NCBI RefSeq assembly: GCF_014203605.1
Contig: NZ_JACHJJ010000018.1
Coordinates: forward strand, 62,001-126,000
Length of the DNA: 64,000 nt
Direction of reading: 5' to 3'
From: Thiemannella venezuelensis
Lineage (GTDB): Bacteria > Actinomycetota > Actinomycetes > Streptosporangiales > Streptosporangiaceae
The stretch's first letter is position 1. Every line of letters starts with the position of its first letter. Below are positions 8,119 through 16,685 of the stretch, piece by piece. The translations under genes and the position numbers were made by a program. Below the pieces are notes generated by a model. That model was not told the origin of the DNA and ran no database searches. It saw only the letters and a program-made list of their open reading frames with translations.

Positions 8119-9411
8119 GTGTCGCGGGTGACCGTCCTGCTGCCCGGTGTCGAGCTCACCGACCACGTCTTCACCGTCCCCCTCGACCACGCCGACCCCG
8201 GCGGGCCCATGATCGAGGTCTTCGCCCGCGAGGCGGTCGATCCGGCCGGGCGGGACCGCGACCTGCCCTGGCTGCTGTTCCTGCAGGGCGGGCCGGGCGG
8301 GAAGTCCCCGCGGCCCACGGCGGCCGGCGGCTGGCTGGGCCACGCGCTGAAGACCCACCGGGTGCTCCTGCTCGACCAGCGGGGCACCGGCCGCAGCACC
8401 CCCGTCACGGCCGCCACGCTGCCCGGCCTCCCCGCGGCCGGGGCGGTCCCGTCCGACGCGGAGATCGCCGCCTGCCTCAGGCGCTTCCGGGCCGACGCGA
8501 TCGTCGCCGACGCCGAGCTGATCCGGCGGCGGCTCTGCGGGGACCGGCCCTGGGAGACCCTCGGCCAGAGCTACGGCGGGTTCATCACCCTCACCTACCT
8601 GTCGCGGGCCCCCGAGGGGCTCAAGGCCTGCTACGTCACCGGAGGCCTGCCCGGCCTGAGGGCCGGAGCCGAGGACGTCTACGCCCGGACCTATCCCCGG
8701 GTCCGCGCCAAGGCGGAGCGCTTCTTCGCCCGCTACCCCGGCGACAGCGCCCGGCTGGACGCGATAGCCGACCACCTGGGCCGGGAGAGGGTCCTGCTGC
8801 CCGACGGGGACGTGCTGACGGTGCGCCGCCTGCAGACCCTCGGCATGTGCCTGGGCGCCGGCGACGGCGCCGAGTACCTGCACTGGCTCCTCGACGAGGC
8901 CTGGACCGGCGGCGAGTTGTCGGCCGCGTTCCGCTACGAGGTCATGACGGCCACCGGCTTCGTGGGCAACCCGCTCTACGCGGTCCTGCACGAGTCGATC
9001 TACGCCCAGGGCTCCGCCACGGAGTGGGCGGCGCACCGGCTGCTTCCGGCGGAGTTCGCCGAGCACGCCCGCCCGCTGCTGCCCACCGGGGAGATGATCT
9101 ACCCCTGGATGTTCGACGAGATCGCCGCCCTGCGTCCCTTCAAGGGCGCCGCCGGGATCCTCGCCGCCGCCGGCGACTGGCCCGATCTCTACGACCCGGT
9201 ACGGCTGGCGGCCAACGAGGTCCCGGTGGCCGCCGCCGTCTACTACGATGACATGTACGTCGACGAGCGCCTGTCCATGGAGACCGCCCGCGCCGTCGGC
9301 GGCGTCCGGGCCTGGGTGACCAACGAGTGGGAGCACGACGGCGTCCGGGTCTCCGGCGGCAGGGTCCTCGCCCGGCTCATGGACGTGGTCGGGGGCGTCC
9401 ACGGCTCCTGA
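8119..9411 (+). CDS. Alpha/beta hydrolase, proline iminopeptidase family (S33)
   Basis: The 430-residue protein has the oxyanion segment LFLQGGPGGKSPR, the conserved LLDQRGTGRST and the nucleophile elbow GQSYGGF, which together mark prolyl aminopeptidases of family S33. Near the C-terminus NEWEHDGVR supplies a His in the right region. No signal peptide is present, so it acts in the cytoplasm, removing N-terminal proline or similar residues from peptides. GTG 8119 is used; GTG 8128 is equally possible. It is divergent from the LLM operon and may share the operator region, although that site sits closer to the LLM start. Confidence 0.85.
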   Translation: MSRVTVLLPGVELTDHVFTVPLDHADPGGPMIEVFAREAVDPAGRDRDLPWLLFLQGGPGGKSPRPTAAGGWLGHALKTHRVLLLDQRGTGRSTPVTAATLPGLPAAGAVPSDAEIAACLRRFRADAIVADAELIRRRLCGDRPWETLGQSYGGFITLTYLSRAPEGLKACYVTGGLPGLRAGAEDVYARTYPRVRAKAERFFARYPGDSARLDAIADHLGRERVLLPDGDVLTVRRLQTLGMCLGAGDGAEYLHWLLDEAWTGGELSAAFRYEVMTATGFVGNPLYAVLHESIYAQGSATEWAAHRLLPAEFAEHARPLLPTGEMIYPWMFDEIAALRPFKGAAGILAAAGDWPDLYDPVRLAANEVPVAAAVYYDDMYVDERLSMETARAVGGVRAWVTNEWEHDGVRVSGGRVLARLMDVVGGVHGS

Positions 9412-9452
9412 GACCGGGGAGGCCCCGCCGAGGGGGAGGGCCGGGGCGCCGG

Positions 9453-9701
9453 TCAGACGGCCAGCGGAACGGGGTGGATCTCGCTGGCGGGGTGGCCCGC
9501 CCGCTCGTGGACGCGCTGCACGGCGTCCGGGCTGGGAGCCTCCGACAGGCAGTAGACGACGCCCGAGTCCGGGTCGGCCCACGCGTGCTCGAAGGAGACG
9601 CCTTCTTCGTCCTGGATCGCGAGGTCGGCGGCGTGCGCCTCGCGGAGTTGCTCGTCGGTGATGCCCGTCATGCCGCGATGGACGTCCATGAACGTCGCCA
9701 T
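9453..9701 (-). CDS. DUF4242 small protein (nickel-binding SCO4226-like)
   Basis: This 82-residue protein reads MATFMDVHRGMTGITDEQL and continues with an alternating strand pattern ending HPASEIHPVPLAV, the ferredoxin-like fold of DUF4242. A Streptomyces homologue (SCO4226) is reported to bind nickel; the histidines here (H8, H66, H72) would suit metal binding. It stands alone, with an A-rich inverted-repeat region at its promoter. The physiological role is unknown. Confidence 0.75.
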   Translation of the reverse strand: MATFMDVHRGMTGITDEQLREAHAADLAIQDEEGVSFEHAWADPDSGVVYCLSEAPSPDAVQRVHERAGHPASEIHPVPLAV

Positions 9702-9762
9702 GGCTTCCTCCTGGAAGGGCTGGACCGGCTGGCGTGCCGGAGGTCTCTCCCAGGCTAATTTT

Positions 9763-9809
9763 CACATAAGTCGCAAAACACCCCAAAAAACCAAAATGCG
9801 CTTATGTCA
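9763..9809. promoter_or_regulatory. Imperfect inverted repeat around an A-rich loop
   Basis: CACATAAG (9763-9770) and CTTATGTCA (9801-9809) form inverted arms that continue into GCGC-like bases on the inner side, separated by about 30 A-rich bases. This is the most AT-rich patch of the neighbourhood and lies 60-110 bp upstream of the DUF4242 start. It may be an operator or promoter, or a terminator of the kinase gene that ends at 9831. Confidence 0.4.
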
Positions 9810-9830
9810 CCTTCGGGGAGCGGGCCGGGG

Positions 9831-11249
9831 TCAGGCGCCCGGCTGCTCGGCGAGGGGGAGGCGGACCTGGAAGCGGGTGTCGCCGGGGACGGACTCCACC
9901 CGCAGGTCGCCGCCGTGCCGGCCGGCCACGATGCGGAAGGAGATGTCCAGGCCCAGCCCGGTGCCCTCGCCGACCGCCTTGGTGGTGAAGAACGGCTCGA
10001 AGATCCGCTCGCGCAGGTGCCCGGGCACGCCGGGGCCAGTGTCGCAGATCTCGACCAGGGCGGTGGTGCCGTACTCCAGACGGGTGCGGACGGTCAGCGT
10101 GCCCGTCCCGTCCATCGCGTCCAGCGCGTTGTGGACCAGGTTGGTCCAGACCTGGTTGAGCTCGCCGGCGTAGGCGGGCAGCGGCGGCAGCGCCGGATCG
10201 TAGTCGGCGGCCACGGTGATCCCGGGCGGGATCTTGCCGCGGAACATGGTGAGGGTGCTGTCCAGCAGTTCGCGCACGTCGACCGTCCGGTACGGCGCGC
10301 GGTCCATCTGGGAGTACTGCTTGGCGGAGGCCAGCAGCGAGGTGATCCGCTCGGTCGCGTCGGCCACCTCGTCCAGCATCTGGGAGATCTCGACCGCCTC
10401 GGCCAGCCAGTGCACCGCCCCCGGCAGGTGGTCCTCGCCGATCTCGCCGCGGACCTTCTCCAGCCCCTCCGGGCCGAACCCGGCGGCGACCAGCGGGGAG
10501 GCGAGCTCCCAGCCGTCGTCGACGCCGGCCTCCTCCAGCGCGTCGCCCAGCTCGTCCTCGGCGTCGGAGACCTCCAGCGGGGAGCGGGCGGGCGCGTTCC
10601 CCGCGCCGTCCGCGCACCGCTCCTCCAGGTCCACCAGCGCGCGCAGCCGGTCGGGGGAGATGCCCGCCCCCGCCAGCTCCGCCAGCCGCCGCCGGGAGGA
10701 GCGGACCTTCTCCCGGAGCTCGCCCACGGCCCGCACGGCCGCCGCGGCCGGGTTGTTGAGCTCGTGGGTGAGCCCGGCGGTGATCGTGCCGAGGGCGGTC
10801 AGCCGCTGCCGGCGGTCGATGAGGTCCCGCTGCGCGAGGCCGCCCAGGCGCACCCCGTCCAGCAGGTGCACGGCCATCGGGAACCACTCGCCCATGATGC
10901 GGCCGAACTCCGCGGCGGGCAGCACGAAGAACCGCGAGGGCCTGGTCGTGTGGAGCGAGTGGGTGTAGGTCTCCGGCGCGCGCTCGCCGAGGTAGGCGGA
11001 GGTGGCCCCGGCGTAGACGCCGGCCTGCGAGGTGGGCGCCATCGGGACGGCGCCGGAGGGGGTCAGGGTGGACATGACCACCTCGCCCTCGACGAGCACC
11101 AGGAAGCAGTCGGCCGGGTCGCCCTGCCGTACGACCTGCTCGCCCGCGTCCGCCTCGCGCTCCGCGCCGTGCGCGGCCAGCCAGTCGAGCCGGTCCTCCG
11201 CCAGCCTCTCGAAGAGGAACAGCCCGCGCAGCGTCTCCTTGTCGATCAC
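9831..11249 (-). CDS. Sensor histidine kinase with N-terminal cyclic-nucleotide-binding domain
   Basis: GTG 11249 overlaps the stop of the upstream gene by 4 bases, giving 472 residues. A cNMP-binding/Crp-like beta-barrel occupies about 10-135 (GEQVVRQGDPADCFLVLVEG). The dimerisation helix carries the phospho-accepting His at 162 (LTHELNNPAAA). The catalytic domain shows NQVWTNLVHNALDAM, DTGPGVP and GEGTGLGLDIS. No transmembrane segment is evident, so it is cytosolic. It is encoded directly behind a receiver/thioredoxin-reductase fusion and probably exchanges phosphate with that receiver. A larger open frame continues upstream through the neighbouring gene but is only its shadow. Confidence 0.88.
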   Translation of the reverse strand: MIDKETLRGLFLFERLAEDRLDWLAAHGAEREADAGEQVVRQGDPADCFLVLVEGEVVMSTLTPSGAVPMAPTSQAGVYAGATSAYLGERAPETYTHSLHTTRPSRFFVLPAAEFGRIMGEWFPMAVHLLDGVRLGGLAQRDLIDRRQRLTALGTITAGLTHELNNPAAAAVRAVGELREKVRSSRRRLAELAGAGISPDRLRALVDLEERCADGAGNAPARSPLEVSDAEDELGDALEEAGVDDGWELASPLVAAGFGPEGLEKVRGEIGEDHLPGAVHWLAEAVEISQMLDEVADATERITSLLASAKQYSQMDRAPYRTVDVRELLDSTLTMFRGKIPPGITVAADYDPALPPLPAYAGELNQVWTNLVHNALDAMDGTGTLTVRTRLEYGTTALVEICDTGPGVPGHLRERIFEPFFTTKAVGEGTGLGLDISFRIVAGRHGGDLRVESVPGDTRFQVRLPLAEQPGA

Positions 11250-12910
11250 GCCTTCTCCAGGTAGCGGTGGACGAGGGCCACGGCCATCGCGCCCTCGCCG
11301 ACGGCCGAGGCGACCCGCTTGACCGAGTCGGCGCGGACGTCGCCGGCGGCGAACACGCCCGGCACGCTGGTCTCCAGGTGGTACGGCTGGCGGTGGAGCG
11401 GCCAGTTGCGCGGCCGGTCCCCGGTGGCCGCGAGGTCGGGGCCGGTCAGGACGAAGCCCCTGGCGTCCCGCTCGACGGCGTCGCCGAGCCAGTCGGTGAG
11501 CGGCTCGGCTCCGATGAACACGAACAATCGCTCGGCCCCGACCGTGCGCTCGCCCTCCGGGCCCTTCAGCGTGAGCCGCTCCAGGTGGTCGCCGCCCTGC
11601 GCGCCGGCCACCTGGGTCCCGGTGTGCACCCTGATGTTCGGGATCTGCGCGATCTGCTCGATCAGGTAGTGCGACATGGACCTCTCCAGTCCGTCGCCCC
11701 TGACGATCAGGTGGACCGTGCTGGCGTATCCCGACAGGTGGACCGCGCCCTGCCCGGCCGAGTTGGCCGCGCCGACGACGTAGACCTCGCAGCCGCGGCA
11801 CTCCGGCGCCTCGGTCACCGCGGCGCCGTAGTAGACGCCCGCGCCGATGAAGTCGTCCAGGCCGGGGGCGCCCAGCCGCCGGTAGGAGACGCCGGTCGCC
11901 AGGATCACGGTGTGCGCGGCGACGCTGCCGCCGTCGGCGAAGCCGACCACCCGGGTCCGGCCCCTGGCCTCCAGGCTGGTGACGGTGCGGGCGGTGAGCA
12001 GCTCGGCGCCGAACTTCAGCGCCTGGCGGCGGGCGCGGTCGGCGAGCTGGGAGCCGGAGACGCCGTCCGGGAAACCGAGGTAGTTCTCGATGCGGGAGCT
12101 CTGCCCGGCCTGCCCGCCGGAGGCGTGCTGCTCCACCAGCACGGTGCGCAGCCCCTCGGAGGCGCCGTAGACCGCCGCGCCCAGCCCGCCCGGGCCGCCG
12201 CCGATGACGACCAGGTCGTAGAAGTCGGTAGCCGGGGAGGTGGACAGCCCCACGGCGGCGGCCAGGTCCGCGGTGGCCGGAGCGCTCAGCACGGCGCCCT
12301 CCGCGGTGACCACCAGCGGCAGCGCGGCCGGTCCGGCACCGCCGTCCGCCCGGGCCGCGGCCAGCAGCTGCGCCCCCTCGGGGTCGTCGGCCAGGAGCCA
12401 GCGGTAGGGGACGTGGTTGCGGGCCAGGAAGTCGCGGACCTCGTAGGACCGGGCCGACCAGCGGGCCCCCACCACCCGGAGCTCGCCGGCGGCCCGGCGG
12501 TCGGTGCGCTGCCAGGCGTCGAGCTGGGCGTCGAGCACCGGGTAGAGCTTCTCCTCCGGCGGATCCCACGGCTTGAGCAGGTAGTGGTCGAGGTCCACGA
12601 CGTTGATCGCCTGGATCGCCGCGTCGGTGTCGGCGTAGGCGGTCAGCAGCACCCGCCGGGCGTGCGGGTACAGGTCCATGACCTGCTCCAGGAGCTCCAC
12701 GCCGTTCATCTGGGGCATCCGGTAGTCGGCCAGGACCGCCGCGAGGTCGTCGCCGCGCAGCCGCATCTGCCTGGCGCTCTCCAGGCCCTGCGCCGCCGTG
12801 TCGGCCCTGACGATCCGGTAGGCGTTCCCGTACCGGCGCCGCAGGTCGCGGGCGATCGAGCGGGAGACCCCCGGATCGTCGTCGACCGTCATGATGACCG
12901 GTTTGTTCAC
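11246..12910 (-). CDS. Receiver domain fused to thioredoxin-reductase-like flavoprotein
   Basis: GTG 12910 is preferred because GGGGAGACAG lies just upstream; the protein has 554 residues. The receiver domain (1-125) has the acidic triad TVDDDP and phospho-acceptor D62 (LADYRMPQMNG). A linker of about 100 residues leads to a pyridine-nucleotide-disulfide oxidoreductase domain from about 250, with GGGPGGLGAAVYG (FAD), VVGAANSAGQGA (NAD(P)H) and FAAGDVRADSVKR (C-terminal FAD motif). The redox CxxC that precedes the NAD(P)H motif in true thioredoxin reductases is absent; a CRGC lies a few residues later in a different structural place. The 4-bp overlap with the cNMP kinase gene argues for a two-component redox-sensing unit. 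Confidence 0.88.
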   Translation of the reverse strand: MNKPVIMTVDDDPGVSRSIARDLRRRYGNAYRIVRADTAAQGLESARQMRLRGDDLAAVLADYRMPQMNGVELLEQVMDLYPHARRVLLTAYADTDAAIQAINVVDLDHYLLKPWDPPEEKLYPVLDAQLDAWQRTDRRAAGELRVVGARWSARSYEVRDFLARNHVPYRWLLADDPEGAQLLAAARADGGAGPAALPLVVTAEGAVLSAPATADLAAAVGLSTSPATDFYDLVVIGGGPGGLGAAVYGASEGLRTVLVEQHASGGQAGQSSRIENYLGFPDGVSGSQLADRARRQALKFGAELLTARTVTSLEARGRTRVVGFADGGSVAAHTVILATGVSYRRLGAPGLDDFIGAGVYYGAAVTEAPECRGCEVYVVGAANSAGQGAVHLSGYASTVHLIVRGDGLERSMSHYLIEQIAQIPNIRVHTGTQVAGAQGGDHLERLTLKGPEGERTVGAERLFVFIGAEPLTDWLGDAVERDARGFVLTGPDLAATGDRPRNWPLHRQPYHLETSVPGVFAAGDVRADSVKRVASAVGEGAMAVALVHRYLEKA

Positions 12911-13001
12911 GCCTGTCTCCCCCTGCACTCTCGGCGAACCAGTTCGAAGGATGTCATACCGGAACACGGGCGCCCGCCCTCGCGGACGACCGGGCGGAGA
13001 C

Positions 13002-13053
13002 GACGAGAGAGGCCGCGGACGCCCCCGGCAGGGTGTCCACGGCCTCTCTCGTC
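13002..13053. terminator. Long hairpin downstream of glutamine synthetase
   Basis: Arms 13002-13020 and 13035-13053 pair over 19 bases with a single mismatch and a 14-base loop. It lies about 28 bases past the glutamine synthetase stop and upstream of the receiver/flavoprotein gene, so it probably terminates the former. Confidence 0.75.
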
Positions 13054-13080
13054 ACGGGCGGATGCGCCCGCGGTCACGGG

Positions 13081-14100
13081 TCAGACCTGGCCGGCCTTCT
13101 CCAGCGCGGAGCAGCAGGTGTCCACCAGCAGGCGGGTCACCACGTAGGGGTCGACGTTGGCGTTCGGGCGGCGGTCCTCGATGTAGCCCTTCTTCTCGAC
13201 CTCGACCTGCCACGGGATGCGGACCGAGGCGCCGCGGTCGGAGACGCCGTAGCTGTACTTGTTCCACGGGGCGGTCTCGTGGTGGCCGGTGAGGCGGTCC
13301 TCGATGCCGTGGCCGTACTGCTTGACGTGCTCGAAGGGCTTGTCGCCCTCGCCCAGCGCCTCGCAGGCGGTGATGATCGCGTCGTAGCCCTCGCGCATCG
13401 CCTTGGTGGAGAAGTTGGTGTGCGCGCCGGCGCCGTTCCAGTCGCCCTTGGCCGGCTTGGGGTCGAGGGTGGCGGCGATGCCGAAGTCCTCGGCGACGCG
13501 GTAGAGCAGCCAGCGCGCGACCCACATGTGGTCGGAGACCTCGACCGGGCCGGCCGGGCCGACCTGGAACTCCCACTGGCCGGGCATGACCTCGGCGTTG
13601 ATGCCGGAGATCTTCAGGCCCGCCTCCAGGCACAGGTCGAGGTGCTTTTCGACGACGTCGCGGCCGAAGACCTCGTCGGCGCCGACGCCGCAGTAGTAGC
13701 CGCCCTGCGGGGCCGGGAAGCCGCCGATCGGGAAGCCGAGCGGGCGGCCCTCCTTGAAGAAGGTGTACTCCTGCTCGATGCCGAACCAGGACTCCTGGTC
13801 GGCGTACTTCTCGGCCACCTCGGTCAGCAGCGCGCGGGTGTTGCTGGCGTGCGGGGTCATGTCGATGTCCAGGACCTCGCACAGGACCAGGACGTTGTCG
13901 CCGCCGCGGATCGGGTCCGGGCAGGTGAAGACCGGCTTGAGCACGCGGTCGGAGGAGTGGCCGTCGGCCTGGTTGGTGCTGGACCCGTCGAAGCCCCAGA
14001 TCGGGAGCTCGGCGCCGTCCGCGAGGACTCGCGTCTTCGAGCGGAGCTTGGCGGTGGGCTCGGTGCCGTCGATCCAGATGTATTCAGCCTTGAAGGTCAT
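13081..14100 (-). CDS. glnII: Glutamine synthetase type II
   Basis: The 339-residue length and eukaryote-like sequence identify GSII: IWGFDGSSTNQADGHSSD near the N-terminus, the Glu-rich metal site GINAEVMPGQWEFQVGP, the ATP/glutamate region NGAGAHTNFSTKAMR and GHHETAPWNKYSYGVSDRGA. It condenses glutamate with ammonia using ATP and, unlike GSI, is not adenylylated. ATG 14100 is the natural start. The upstream AT-richer stretch carries GAAAC and GTAAC half-sites that resemble parts of a GlnR box, fitting nitrogen control, but the spacing is not canonical. It is monocistronic, with its own terminator. Confidence 0.95.
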   Translation of the reverse strand: MTFKAEYIWIDGTEPTAKLRSKTRVLADGAELPIWGFDGSSTNQADGHSSDRVLKPVFTCPDPIRGGDNVLVLCEVLDIDMTPHASNTRALLTEVAEKYADQESWFGIEQEYTFFKEGRPLGFPIGGFPAPQGGYYCGVGADEVFGRDVVEKHLDLCLEAGLKISGINAEVMPGQWEFQVGPAGPVEVSDHMWVARWLLYRVAEDFGIAATLDPKPAKGDWNGAGAHTNFSTKAMREGYDAIITACEALGEGDKPFEHVKQYGHGIEDRLTGHHETAPWNKYSYGVSDRGASVRIPWQVEVEKKGYIEDRRPNANVDPYVVTRLLVDTCCSALEKAGQV

Positions 14101-14179
14101 CGCCGGAGTCCTTGAGGATGGAGGGGTCTGCTGCCCTCAAAGAGTCGCAAGTCGCGATTTCACATCCATTGCCCATATG

Positions 14180-14207
14180 TGAACGGGATGTTACATAGGT
14201 CCGTTTC
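14180..14207 (-). promoter_or_regulatory. Possible GlnR-type half-sites upstream of glnII
   Basis: On the minus strand GAAAC (14207-14203), GTAAC (14194-14190) and GTTCAC (14185-14180) occur within 28 bases, about 80-107 bp upstream of the glnII ATG. GlnR sites in Streptomyces use GTnAC and GAAAC elements spaced 6 bases apart; here the spacings are 8 and 4, so this is a weak candidate. Confidence 0.3.
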
Positions 14208-14328
14208 TCCAGGCAGCGGGGTTACGGGGAGATTTCACAGCCCCGTCCGCGCGGCTGTGAGCTGCGGTCATGCCGCAGGCTGCGGCCATCCGGTGGCGAC
14301 CGGCCCGCTTCCGTGTTGAAGTGGAGCC

Positions 14329-15003
14329 GTGGCCCGAAACCTGATCCTCTCCGGAGGCCTGTACCACGACTTCCCCGCGACCTCCGCGGCCCTGGCCCAG
14401 GCACTGGCCGAGGTCGGCGTGGAGTCCGACGTCACCGAGGACATCGCCGGCGGCCTGGCCGACGCCCCCGAGTACCAGCTGATCACCGTCAACGCCCTGC
14501 GCTGGCGGATGCGCCAGGAGCGCTTCGCCGGGCAGCGCGCCCGGTGGCGCTTCGAACTGCCCGCCGAGGCCCGTACGGCCCTGCTGGACCACCTGGAGCG
14601 GGGCGGCGGCCTGCTCTGCATGCACGCGGCCCCGATCTGCTTCGACGACTGGCAGGGCTGGCCCCGCGTGCTGGGCGCCTGCTGGGACTGGCAGAAGTCC
14701 CATCACCCGCCGCTGGGCTGGGCCACGGTGCGGGTCCACGGCGGTCACCCGGTCGTCGACGGCCTGCGCGACTTCGACCTGGTGGACGAGGTCTACAGCG
14801 ACCTGTCCGTCCTGCCCGACGTGACGCCCCTGGCCTCCTCGCAGGGCCAGCCCCTGATCTGGGCCCGCCCGGTACGGCGCGGCCGGGTCCTCTACGACGC
14901 CCTGGGCCACGACACCCGCTCCTACGACAGCCCGGTCCACCGCACGATCCTCCAGCGTGCCGCCCTCTGGCTGCTCAAACGCCCGGTCGCCTTCAGGGAG
15001 TAG
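14329..15003 (+). CDS. ThuA-like domain protein
   Basis: The 224-residue protein fits the ThuA family (class I glutamine-amidotransferase-like fold): ILSGGLYHDFPATS at the N-terminus, a flavodoxin-like core, GGGLLCMHAAPICF in place of the usual GGGxxxxH strand and GHDTRSYDSPVHRTIL at the end. ThuA proteins are linked to trehalose or other sugar utilisation, often as 3-keto-glycoside processing enzymes, with little direct biochemistry. GTG 14329 follows GTGGAG. Its last 11 bases overlap the end of the convergent MerR gene. No sugar genes adjoin it. Confidence 0.7.
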   Translation: MARNLILSGGLYHDFPATSAALAQALAEVGVESDVTEDIAGGLADAPEYQLITVNALRWRMRQERFAGQRARWRFELPAEARTALLDHLERGGGLLCMHAAPICFDDWQGWPRVLGACWDWQKSHHPPLGWATVRVHGGHPVVDGLRDFDLVDEVYSDLSVLPDVTPLASSQGQPLIWARPVRRGRVLYDALGHDTRSYDSPVHRTILQRAALWLLKRPVAFRE

Positions 15004-15664
15004 CGTCCGGCCCCCGGTCGGCGCCCCCGGCCCGGGTCCCGAAGATGCGGGCGGAGGCGGACTCCTGGGCCAGGCGGCGCAGGACGTCGAGGGCGCGGCC
15101 GTGCACGACCGTGCCGATGATCAGGGCCTCCACCGCCTCCTCGCGGGTGCGGTCCAGCGGGATGGTGCCGATCTCGTGCTCGGTCACCAGCTCCATGGCC
15201 GTCTCCGCGTAGGGGCGCAGGGCCTCGCCGGTGGTGGGCATGCCGAGCCGGTCGAGGGTGAGGATGACCTGGGCGAGCTCGTCACGGGTGGGGGCATGGG
15301 CGTCGACCTGCCAGCCCAGGTCGGCGATGAGCCGGTCGGCCTCGGAGCGGGCCGCGTGCCAGGCCTCGGCGTCGGGATGGGGCTCGATCGCCGGCGCGAT
15401 CGCGTAGTGGGCGGTTCCGAGCACGTGGTGCATGCTCAGCGTCTCGTCGTCCACGGCCTTGAGCACCGCGCGGATGGCGGCGATGGGCAGGCGGCCGACC
15501 TCCAGCAGCGCCCGGACCAGGCGGAGCCGCCGCACGTGGCGCGCGCCGTACTCGGCCCGGGTGGCGGAGGTCTGCTCCCCGGCGGGGAGCAGGCCCTCAC
15601 GCAGGTAGTACTTGATCGTCGGGATGGGAACGCCCGAGGCGGCGCTGAGCTGGGATATCCGCAT
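14993..15664 (-). CDS. MerR family transcriptional regulator
   Basis: The N-terminal winged helix (MRISQLSAASGVPIPTIKYYLREGLL) is typical of MerR proteins. The C-terminal 130 residues contain no cysteine cluster, so a metal-sensing role is unlikely; that part resembles TetR-like or TipA-like effector domains. ATG 15664 and ATG 15667 are adjacent. A TACTAT hexamer at 15676-15671 on the minus strand would place transcription start at about 15664, so translation is probably leaderless. A 23-bp dyad covers the same bases and suggests autoregulation. Confidence 0.8.
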   Translation of the reverse strand: MRISQLSAASGVPIPTIKYYLREGLLPAGEQTSATRAEYGARHVRRLRLVRALLEVGRLPIAAIRAVLKAVDDETLSMHHVLGTAHYAIAPAIEPHPDAEAWHAARSEADRLIADLGWQVDAHAPTRDELAQVILTLDRLGMPTTGEALRPYAETAMELVTEHEIGTIPLDRTREEAVEALIIGTVVHGRALDVLRRLAQESASARIFGTRAGGADRGPDATP

Positions 15665-15665
15665 C

Positions 15666-15688
15666 ATTGGATAGTACAGCTAGCCAAT
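15666..15688. promoter_or_regulatory. Dyad symmetry at the MerR gene start
   Basis: ATTGGATA and TAGCCAAT form 8-base arms with one mismatch across a 7-base centre. The dyad overlaps the likely -10 element and touches the start codon, as expected for an autoregulated MerR promoter. Confidence 0.5.
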
Positions 15689-15714
15689 AGTTGCGGCCTC
15701 CCGCACGGGCGCGG

Positions 15715-16524
15715 CTACGGCATGCGCGCCACCACGCCGAGGATGCCGGGCTTGCCGAGGTCGTACGCGGCGTCCTCCTCGAACTCCGGGCGCCATGCCT
15801 GGACCGGGACGATCCCGGGGTCGAGCACCTCCAGGCCCTCGGTGTAGGCGGCCAGGTGGGCGGGGCCGCGCGGGGTGATCGACCCGGCGCTGGCGGGGCG
15901 GTAGGTGTCCTTCGCCCTGGCCTGCTCCTCGGCGGAGGTGGTCCCGAGATGGCCGTGGGAGAGCACCAGGTAGCTGCCGGGGGCCAGTGTCTCCCGGACC
16001 GCGGTGACGATGGCCGCGGCCTCGTCGTCGCCGGGGACGAAGTGGAGCATGGCCAGCATGATCACGGCGACGGGCCGGTCGAAGTCGATGTTCGCACGGA
16101 TCTCGGGGTGGTCGAGCAGGGCCTTGGGTTCGCGCATGTCGGCCTGGACGACGACGGTGTGGGGGTTGTCGGCCAGCAGGGCCCGGCCGTGGGCCATGAC
16201 GATGGGGTCGTTGTCGACGTAGACGACCTTCGCGTCGGGGATGATGCGGTGGGCGACCTGGTGGACGTTCTCCTGGGTGGGCAGGCCGGAGCCGATGTCG
16301 AGGAACTGGCGCACGCCCTGCCCGGCGATCTCGGCCACCGCCTTGCGGAGGAAGGCGCGGTTGGCCCGGGCCACCTCCCGGACACCCGGAACCGCGGCCA
16401 TGAAGTTCTCGGCGGCCTCGCGGTCGGAGGCGAAGTTGTCCTTGCCGCCCAGGTAGTAGTCGTACATCCGGGCCACGCTCGGGATCGTCGGGTCGATCCC
16501 CGCGGGCGCCTGCTCGTCGTCCAT
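15715..16524 (-). CDS. SAM-dependent methyltransferase, DUF574/Methyltransf_19 family
   Basis: The 269-residue protein begins IDPTIPSVARMYDYYLGGKDNFASD, the hallmark of the actinobacterial DUF574 family (SAV2177-like). Motif I is FLDIGSGLPT, with YVDNDPIVM and VQADMREP as following SAM-binding strands. The family is very abundant in Streptomyces and relatives, often in many copies, and its substrates are not established. It stands alone between the MerR and CGNR genes, both on the same strand. Confidence 0.88.
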   Translation of the reverse strand: MDDEQAPAGIDPTIPSVARMYDYYLGGKDNFASDREAAENFMAAVPGVREVARANRAFLRKAVAEIAGQGVRQFLDIGSGLPTQENVHQVAHRIIPDAKVVYVDNDPIVMAHGRALLADNPHTVVVQADMREPKALLDHPEIRANIDFDRPVAVIMLAMLHFVPGDDEAAAIVTAVRETLAPGSYLVLSHGHLGTTSAEEQARAKDTYRPASAGSITPRGPAHLAAYTEGLEVLDPGIVPVQAWRPEFEEDAAYDLGKPGILGVVARMP

Positions 16525-16685
16525 GACGCTCTCCTCGGCCCCAGGCTGATCACTCTCCTGGTGATGCTAGACGACGGGAACCGATTTCTGATCTTCCCGC
16601 CCGCATCTCCGGGCGCCCGGCGGCGGGCGTCTCCCCGCCGTCCCCGTCCGCCGGTCCCCGTCCGCCGGTGTCCGTGCTGCGGCCT

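Noticed and set aside
11250-12569. N-terminal 440-residue extension of the kinase frame
   Set aside because: It overlaps the receiver/flavoprotein gene out of frame and is low-complexity; GTG 11249 with a 4-bp overlap is the natural start.
14180-14207. Firm GlnR operator upstream of glnII
   Set aside because: Half-site sequences fit but spacing does not, so it is listed only as a weak candidate.
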